Below the pieces are notes generated by a model. It was not told where the DNA came from. It saw nothing but the letters and a program-made list of their open reading frames with translations, and made no database searches. This document shows positions 63,601 through 64,000 of a stretch of DNA of 64,000 nt, one piece after another (within the stretch, counting starts at the first letter, position 1; the number at the start of each line of letters is the position of its first letter). Position numbers and translations under genes: made by a program. Source of the DNA: Impatiens glandulifera (taxonomy: Eukaryota; Streptophyta; Magnoliopsida; Ericales; Balsaminaceae); the NCBI RefSeq assembly GCF_907164915.1, contig NW_025919576.1, forward strand, positions 62,001 to 126,000, read 5' to 3'.

Positions 63601-64000
63601 GAAAACGTATGATTTAAAAAAACACGTTAATTTCGAACTCTCTAATTGATTTTTGATGTTTTTACGAAAAAAAACACAAAATCAAAGCGTGAAGACAAAC
63701 GATTTAAGAAAAAACGTTAATTTCGTACTTTATATTGGATTTCTGTGATTTTATATAGGACAAAATACAAAATATCATTAAAACGGATTGATTTGAAAAT
63801 TTTGTGTCGTTTTGTACAAGAAAAACACAAAATAAACACGTGAAAACGTATAATTTTAAAAAAACACGTTAATTTCGTACTTTTTATTGGATTTTAGTGC
63901 TTTTATCTAAGACAAAATACAAAATATCATTAAAACGGATTGATTTGAAGATTTTTATTCGTTTTGTACAAGAAAAACACAAAATAAACGCGTAAAAATG
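42601..64000 (+). repeat. Satellite: higher-order units of 2.45-3.9 kb
   Basis: The marker GGAACGATTTGATTATT recurs at 44045, 47041, 49953, 53108, 55561 (one change), 59444 and 61891. Intervals are 2996, 2912, 3155, 2453, 3883 and 2447 bp. A second marker, GTGCTTTTATCTAAGAC, is found only at about 55121, 61451 and 63893. Units near 46.8 and 49.7 kb, and those near 53, 59 and 62 kb, share many private variants, so they spread recently. The array runs off the right edge. No genes are visible. Confidence 0.88.

Noticed and set aside
30748..64000. Additional 5S, tRNA or telomere repeats in the right array
   Set aside because: I looked for the conserved 5S blocks, tRNA B-box-like sequence and TTTAGGG runs and saw none.

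Overview
The window is plant nuclear DNA, almost certainly from a flowering plant, and most of it is heterochromatin. Three things point to a plant: Ty1/copia-type LTR retroelements with a primer site matching plant initiator tRNA-Met, a 5S ribosomal RNA copy very close to the angiosperm sequence as I recall it, and no cellular protein-coding gene. A eudicot is my guess, because the accessory proteins resemble ones I associate with Lamiales genomes; this is weak.

Layout. 1-2613: the 3' part of a plus-strand copia-type element (E1), with an accessory ORF, repeated polypurine-tract/U3 junctions and an LTR. 2614-12165: an AT-rich tandem satellite with a basic period near 330 bp. About 12166-12480: one 5S rRNA copy with its own short flanks, sitting in the satellite. 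12481-15944: more satellite, with a changed repeat structure. 15945-30747: minus-strand copia-type sequence (E2). From right to left it holds a truncated 5' LTR fused to gag, gag, a broken pol split by a nested solo LTR with a perfect 5-bp target duplication, three related accessory ORFs, repeated polypurine tracts, and an LTR followed by a primer binding site and a second truncated gag. 30748-64000: satellite again, in longer higher-order units (1.29 kb, about 4.5 kb, and 2.45-3.9 kb).

Working logic. gag and pol of E2 are decayed by several in-frame stops, at least two frameshifts and the solo LTR. The least expected part is the 3' block, where three paralogous accessory ORFs (A, B, C) each lie behind their own TATA box and short leader, as if transcribed separately from the LTR promoter. 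ORF B is fully open (253 codons); A and C are broken. The accessory ORFs, several polypurine tracts and gag type together suggest a Sirevirus-like lineage (inference).

The satellite has no credible genes. Its many open frames, nearly all on the minus strand, follow from base composition and repetition. The single diverged 5S copy lies in the zone where the simple satellite changes to the complex form. Its flanks weakly resemble satellite modules, so the satellite may have grown out of a 5S intergenic spacer; this is a testable inference.
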